From assembly GCA_910890315.1 (NCBI GenBank), contig CAJVGD010000012.1, positions 496,001-560,000 of the forward strand: a stretch of 64,000 nt of DNA, given 5' to 3'. The translations under genes and the position numbers were made by a program. Position 1 is the first letter of the stretch; every line of letters begins with the position of its first letter. This DNA comes from Serendipita indica DSM 11827 (lineage: Eukaryota; Basidiomycota; Agaricomycetes; Sebacinales; Serendipitaceae). Of the stretch, positions 59,101 to 64,000 are shown one piece after another. The notes under the pieces were generated by a model. That model saw only the letters and a list, made by a program, of their open reading frames with translations, did no database searches and was not told where the DNA came from.

Positions 59101-59841
59101 ACAGAAGGAGAATACGGCCTATGCTTCCAAGATTCGATCACTAGAGACGGAGAACAAGATTCTCGTCACAGAAACTGAGGATCTCAAGGAAGCCGTGAAG
59201 ACTCTTGAGCAAGCCATTGACGATAGTATCCAACGCGAAGAGCAGATGCTCAAGGAAGAGCAAGAGGCTGGAGGGAGTGGCGGCGGCGATTCTGAATCGC
59301 TACAGAGGAGTGTCAGGGAAGCAAGGCTCGAGGTCGATCAACTTCGAAAGAAGTTGGCCGATGCCGAGAAGAAGAGCGCAAAGACGATATCAGAGCTCAA
59401 CAAAGAAGTGGCTGATTTGGAGAGCCTCGTAGAAGCCAAGATATACAGGGAGGATGACTTGGAGCGAGAGATTGAACGACTCAAGGACAAGTTGCAGCGT
59501 GCCCAGTCCAAGAGTTCCAAGTCGAGTGGAGGTGACTACTTGTCCTCCAAGTCGATGGGCCGCTCAAGCCATACGCGGTCGTCAACCGTCACGCAACAGA
59601 CGGTCTCCAAGCAAGAGGAGGAGCCGGCCAATCTCAAATGCGACGTTTGTGAGCAGTCTGGGCATGACATCTTCAACTGTCCTATCCTCAAAGACGACTC
59701 GACGCCTGCAGCAGACGAACCTTACTGTGTCGATTGTGATAGTCATGGTCATTCGAGTGAGTTCATTTACATCTCATACGATGGTTGTACTGACGTATCC
59801 TTCCAGCCGTTGATTGTCCTCACGCGCATGACGTCTTTTGA
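56174..59841 (+). CDS. CLIP-170-type CAP-Gly microtubule plus-end protein
   Basis: Fungal Bik1/Tip1 class. A Ser/Pro-rich basic N-terminus precedes the CAP-Gly domain: VGDPVKIESLGLEGTLRFLG, GHWAGVELSGSFAGKGKNDG (GKNDG motif intact), then VPYFSCPPKCGVF across an intron. A second Ser/Pro-rich stretch is followed by a very long coiled coil (about residues 430-1080). The C-terminus carries two zinc knuckles of the C-x2-C-x4-H-x4-C type, CDVCEQSGHDIFNC and CVDCDSHGHSTVDC; the last intron splits the second one. It ends AHDVF. CLIP-170 knuckles bind dynactin/LIS1-type partners in animals; this is carried over by homology. Confidence 0.94.
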
Positions 59842-59979
59842 TTTCGTTTCTTTCCAGTGCGCATCGCGCCTCTGTTGTAGCATTACATCTCCGTCTCTCT
59901 TATCGGATAGATCTTATTTTCCTCTCGACGCGATGGCAGCTGGTCTAGACCACTCGCCTTTTGCTCTCGCCTTCAGATC

Positions 59980-61512
59980 ATGCGCTTTGCTATCATTGTC
60001 CATGGCGGGGCGGGCAGCCATTCAGAGAAGACTGAAAGCCGTGTCAAAGCAGCTATGAAGAAGTAGGCGTCCCAAGATTTCATTCGCTGGCCGTTTACAT
60101 GGACATAGAGCGTGTCTGAGTGCTACCCACGTACTTGTAGAACGTGCAGGATCAGCTCTCGATGCAGTTGAAGCGGCTATTCGCGAGCTCGAAGATGATA
60201 GTGCGCTCAATGCAGGTAGGGTCGTTCCAATCAGTGCAGCTTGTATTGAAGTCACAGGCTATGGGTCAAACTTGACAATTGACGGTACCGTAGAGTGCGA
60301 TGCTGCACTCATGGACAGTGATGGAGTATTTGGAAGCGTGGGGGCGATATCAGGTCGTACAAATAGATATGGTAGTCAGGAGGCGGTTGACGACATTTCA
60401 GGTATAAAAAATCCCATCACAGCGGCGCGTGTTATCCTCGAACAAGGTCGTCCATCTGTTCCACAGCCTCTCGGACGTGTTCCACCGATGTAAGTGATTG
60501 GAAAGAGTATCCGGAACTCACCAACGAGGTAGGACACTGGCCGGTGAGGGAGCCCGGCGGTACGTTTTGGAGAGGCAACCTTCGACGCTTTCATGGGCAC
60601 CAGTTCTCGTACCTGAAATTGAGATGATTAGTGAAGAGGCAAAGGAAGAAAGGGAATATTGGATGAAGCAATACCAATTGGCTTGTAGCAATCAAGGAGC
60701 AGCGCCCATGGGAGATACTGTTGGAGCAGTAGTTGTCCTTGACAGGAGTATCGCGGTGGGAGTTTCAAGGTGCGTCTTTGTCTGTTGATTGCCACGGAAA
60801 TGAACAGCAGTTTGCAGCGGGGGCTTATTGCTCAAGCATTCAGGGAGAATAGGAGAGGTAAGAGTGTAGTTACCTTTTTGATCTAGTGCTCTAATTGCAA
60901 GGCTGCTGTCTACGGGGCTGGGTGCTGGGCTAGTGTGGTGGAAGCGGAGAACAGTGGCTACGCTGTGGCGTGCAGCGTGTCAGGTGCGTATCAGGATAAG
61001 ACTAACACGGCTAATTCCGTGTAGGGACTGGAGAACAAATCATCCGAGGAGGACTTGCCCGTGAATTATGCAAGGCTTGCAATGAAGACTGTGAAGACCC
61101 CGAGGGAGCTTTGACCCGTGTGTTTGAAGATAGGATATGTAGGTTTCACGATGCACTTTTTCTGTGTACTCATCCACCCAAAGCGGAGGAGCAGAAGCGA
61201 GATGCCGGGACCAATCTACAAGCAGGTGCTATTCTCCTTCTTTCGAACAAGCTAGATGAAAACGCCGTTGGTGAGTCGATTTACCTTGTGTGACTATGGT
61301 TAACAGAGCCTCAGTGCGGCTTCTCGTCGCATTTACAACTCCGACCATGGCAGTTGCAAGTTTGTCATCTGATGAGCCGAAACCAAAGGTAAGGCCTGCA
61401 GTTTGAGTCTGCCAGCCTGACGGATGTGCAGGTTTCGATCCACCGGCAAAGCTCAAATCTCCCAAATCGTCTGTATCTATCTTCTCGAGTATTGTTATCT
61501 CCCAGTGAATAG
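59980..61512 (+). CDS. TASP1: Taspase 1-like Ntn-hydrolase (asparaginase 2 family)
   Basis: Autoprocessing N-terminal nucleophile hydrolase. The N-terminal chain starts [20 protein letters not shown], then [40 protein letters not shown] and [18 protein letters not shown]. The nucleophile lies in [13 protein letters not shown] (Thr after GD). [20 protein letters not shown] and [19 protein letters not shown] follow; the GCW signature separates taspase 1 from ordinary asparaginases. [16 protein letters not shown] and [18 protein letters not shown] are near the end. Several 40-60 nt introns; the C-terminal introns are less certain. Animal taspase 1 cleaves MLL and TFIIA; a fungal substrate is not established to my knowledge. 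Confidence 0.88.
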
Positions 61513-61607
61513 ACTTGTAGACTTCCAGAATGTTCAGAGTTTCGTGGTGGATTCCAAGCTTTGACCTTGACCTCAGTTCGACCTCGACAGGCTCTCCATA
61601 GCCCAAA

Positions 61608-63677
61608 ATGCTGCCGCCAACTATCACTCTTTTATCGCTTGTGCTCCCTCTGACAGCCTCTGCTGCCCTTTCAGCCGACCCAAACCGCAAACTTCGCGGT
61701 GTCCTGCCAGCTCGGCGGTCACTCTACACACCTACGAGCGCCGGAACATGGAAATGTCTGAACGGTAATAAGGAAATATCATGGGACAAAGTCAACGACG
61801 ACTTTTGTGATTGTCCTGATGGCAGTGACGAGCCAGGTGCGTGTATTGGGCTTTCTCCAACATCGCTCTGCTCGCTAACAAGCTCTTGTATATAACAGGT
61901 ACAAGTGCGTGTCCAAACTCGACGTTCTATTGCGTCAACGAAGGACACGAGGGTGCGACCATCTCCAGCACACGGGTTGACGACGGCCTTTGCGGTAAGC
62001 GCGAGACATGTTCTCTTTCTATGTGCTCATGACCCAAATAGAAAAGGAATGCTGTGATGGTTCAGATGAACCCGAGGGTGTGTGTCCAAATGTTTGCGAG
62101 GAAGTTGGGAAGGAGTATAGACAACGACGAGAGGCTGAAGCCAAACTACGCAAAACGGGCTCAAAGATTCGCTCGACTTATGTCATCTTTGCCGAGAAGG
62201 AGAAGAAGCGACTACAGTCGTCCATTGCGGCTCTCAAGCTGGAGGTAGAAGCCAAGAAGAAGGAAGAGGCTCATGCAAAGAGTATGCATACCCTAACGAG
62301 AAAGACATATACTCAACGCCCTAATAGTTCTGCTCGACCATGCCGAGTCCATGTCCCAAGCTTCCCTCGCGTACAAGCAGCAATCCCGTAAGTACCGCTA
62401 TTCAAATCCCATATCACGATTTTTAAATCTTTCAGCTCTTTATCAATCACTCGTCAAGCATTCCGAGGCCCTCAAGTCCCTCCAGGCCCGATATCAAGCT
62501 CTCCAAAACCGCGAGCGCGCATTATCCGACGTGCTCAGGAACCTCAAAGAAGGTTACAACCCGAACTATCAGGATATGGCCGTTCTTGAAGCCGTCCGAG
62601 GCTGGGATGGCTTGAATCCCGATGCGTCTCCAGTCGAGGAAACTACAGAGTCTTCAGAGCCTGTTGCAGAGAAAGAAGAAACCGTCGATCCATGGGATGA
62701 TAACGCAATCTCAACACTTCTGCGAGAGGATCATGTATCCTTGCTGCTGCAGCACGACTCGCATATTTCTCAGGAGGACTCTACGGAAGAAGAAGGTAAC
62801 CATTCTGCCCCTTTTGATAGAATTGGTCTGACTGGGGCAGTAGACTCGGTGTTTGACTTGGAGTCTTATGTCCCCGACTCGCTCTACCCAGCCTATGAAA
62901 ACGCACGCACGCAAGTGGTTGGCTTGCTTACGAAACTCGGAGTTGTTCGCGAATCCAGTGTGTCGTCCGAAGGTAGAACCTCACCATTCTTTACCTGCTG
63001 CTAGACTAACTGGGAACAGCGACGGCGAAAGCACGCGAACGACACAACACAGCGATAAATCAGCTCAGAAACACCGAGTCAAAACTCTATAATGAAGAAC
63101 AGGCCCTCAACAAACTTTATGATCCAAAGTGGTATGGAGCAGATGGCGCATGGAAGAAATTGGAGGGAACCTGTTTGTCATACAATACCGGCGAGTAAGT
63201 TGATTTCTATCTGAACTAGACTTCTTCCTCATTGCGTCAGGTATACCTATGAGGTCTGCCTATTCGGTCAGGCGACGCAGAAATCCAATAATGGTGGTGG
63301 TAGCCACAGCCTAGGGTACGTCTGCGTACCGCTCCCTTGTCCATTGCTAAGTGCCTTCTAGACACTTCTCATCGTGGAATACCTCTGCTCCCGAAGGAAC
63401 TCCAGAGTACTATTCACGACAAGTGTACAAGCACGGCGCAAAATGCTGGAACGGTCCCGAACGAAGTATCACGGTATGCTATCTTCTTTAATATGCAATC
63501 TTATGCTGATGACGGACTATCCAGGTGGACTTGGTGTGCGGAACGGAGAATGTTCTCCTGTCTGTATCTGAGCCTGAAAAGTGCGAGTATCGTGTCACCG
63601 GCACAACTCCTGCGCTCTGTTTTGCCGACACTGCTGACAAGCCGGCTGGATCGTCGGGCGCAAAGGAGGAACTATAA
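61608..63677 (+). CDS. GTB1: Glucosidase II beta subunit (PRKCSH)
   Basis: ER-lumen regulatory subunit that recruits N-glycans to glucosidase II for quality control. Signal peptide MLPPTITLLSLVLPLTASAA. Two LDL-receptor-like Cys modules follow: NDDFCDCPDGSDEPG and, across introns, TSACPNSTFYC to ECCDGSDEPEG. A charged coiled coil leads to an acidic segment and the C-terminal MRH (mannose-6-phosphate receptor homology) domain: LEGTCLSYNTGEYTYEVCLF, SSWNTSAPEGTPEYYSRQVY, KCWNGPERSITVDLVCG and EKCEYRVTGTTPALC. It ends GAKEEL, so the ER-retrieval signal is a KEEL variant rather than HDEL. 95 nt after the taspase gene, same strand. Confidence 0.95.
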
Positions 63678-63845
63678 TGGTATTGCAGTAAGTTACCCGA
63701 TGGATTAGACCTACGCGTGCAATTACATATTATCCTCGCGCACATATGGAGCCCTCCGTGTTTGAGTGTAAAGTGGGGATACAGTGTTGCTAATAAGGGA
63801 AAACTTGACCATGTCAAGTATAAAGATGTGATGAGAAGAGAGTCC

Positions 63846-64000
63846 TCAATACTCTACGGCCGCAATCTGTGCGCCCATGACCTCGCGGAACTTTGAACCC
63901 TCGCGAGAGGCGAGTTCCTTGTACGTTCCGATTTCTACAATCCTCCCCTCGTCAAGTACGGCAACCTTTTCGGCGCGTTGGATGGTCGACAGTCGGTGTG
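63846..64000 (-). CDS. ABC transporter, C-terminal end (partial)
   Basis: The last codons of an ATP-binding cassette run off the right edge. Reading from the edge: HRLSTIQRAEKVAVLDEGR (H-loop His and following strand), then IVEIGTYKELASREGSKFRE and VMGAQIAAVEY. This end resembles half-size ABCB transporters such as mitochondrial Mdl1-like proteins, but a full-size B-type transporter is possible. Confidence 0.85.
   Translation of the reverse strand, partial: HRLSTIQRAEKVAVLDEGRIVEIGTYKELASREGSKFREVMGAQIAAVEY

Overview
The window is nuclear DNA of a filamentous basidiomycete, most likely an Agaricomycete and possibly Ceratobasidiaceae (Rhizoctonia-like; this placement is inference). Genes are compact and intron-rich. 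Almost every intron I could place by protein homology is about 45-60 nt, and intergenic gaps are short. The content is mostly conserved eukaryotic housekeeping: SAGA, the anaphase-promoting complex, TRAPP, the signal peptidase complex, U2AF, eIF3, the small ribosomal subunit and mitochondrial ATP synthase. Fungal cell-wall synthesis genes are also present. I count 29 genes or gene remnants plus one gene cut by the right edge.

Layout: 1-8 kb holds a CSL-type transcription factor with a long empty upstream region. 8-18 kb holds SPC1, a GNAT acetyltransferase, a CCCH zinc-finger protein, a damaged aldo-keto reductase, a pterin-dehydratase-like protein with zinc knuckles, TRAPP subunit BET5 and an Mcy1-like cysteine synthase homologue. 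18-24 kb holds ADA2, CDC23/APC8, SDHAF2 and TRM112, packed so tightly that the CDC23 and SDHAF2 start codons overlap. 23.8-30.3 kb holds a FUN30/SMARCAD1 remodeller and a NIMA kinase. 30.5-34.9 kb is the loosest part: a small secreted protein, U2AF1, and a broken Crinkler-header/kinase remnant between two diverged direct repeats. 34.9-41.6 kb is a head-to-head cell-wall pair, a KRE6/SKN1-type GH16 protein and a Tft1-like GT2 polysaccharide synthase. 42.7-50.4 kb holds CLASP, RPS18, eIF3c and the ATP synthase OSCP subunit. 51.3-64 kb holds an HMG-box regulator, MGS1/WRNIP1, THO1, CLIP-170, taspase 1, glucosidase II beta and the end of an ABC transporter.

Several small multi-exon genes (SPC1, BET5, TRM112, the Mcy1-like gene, RPS18) were rebuilt exon by exon from the DNA. 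The most distinctive signals are: five introns whose reading frame requires a GC-AG boundary; a 7-nt microexon in MGS1 that restores a zinc-finger motif; the shared CCATGG start site of CDC23 and SDHAF2; a Glu-to-Gln change at the catalytic motif of the KRE6-like protein; and a 535-nt intron in that same gene carrying a tRNA-SINE-like element. I see no CRISPR array, rRNA, confident tRNA or intact mobile element.
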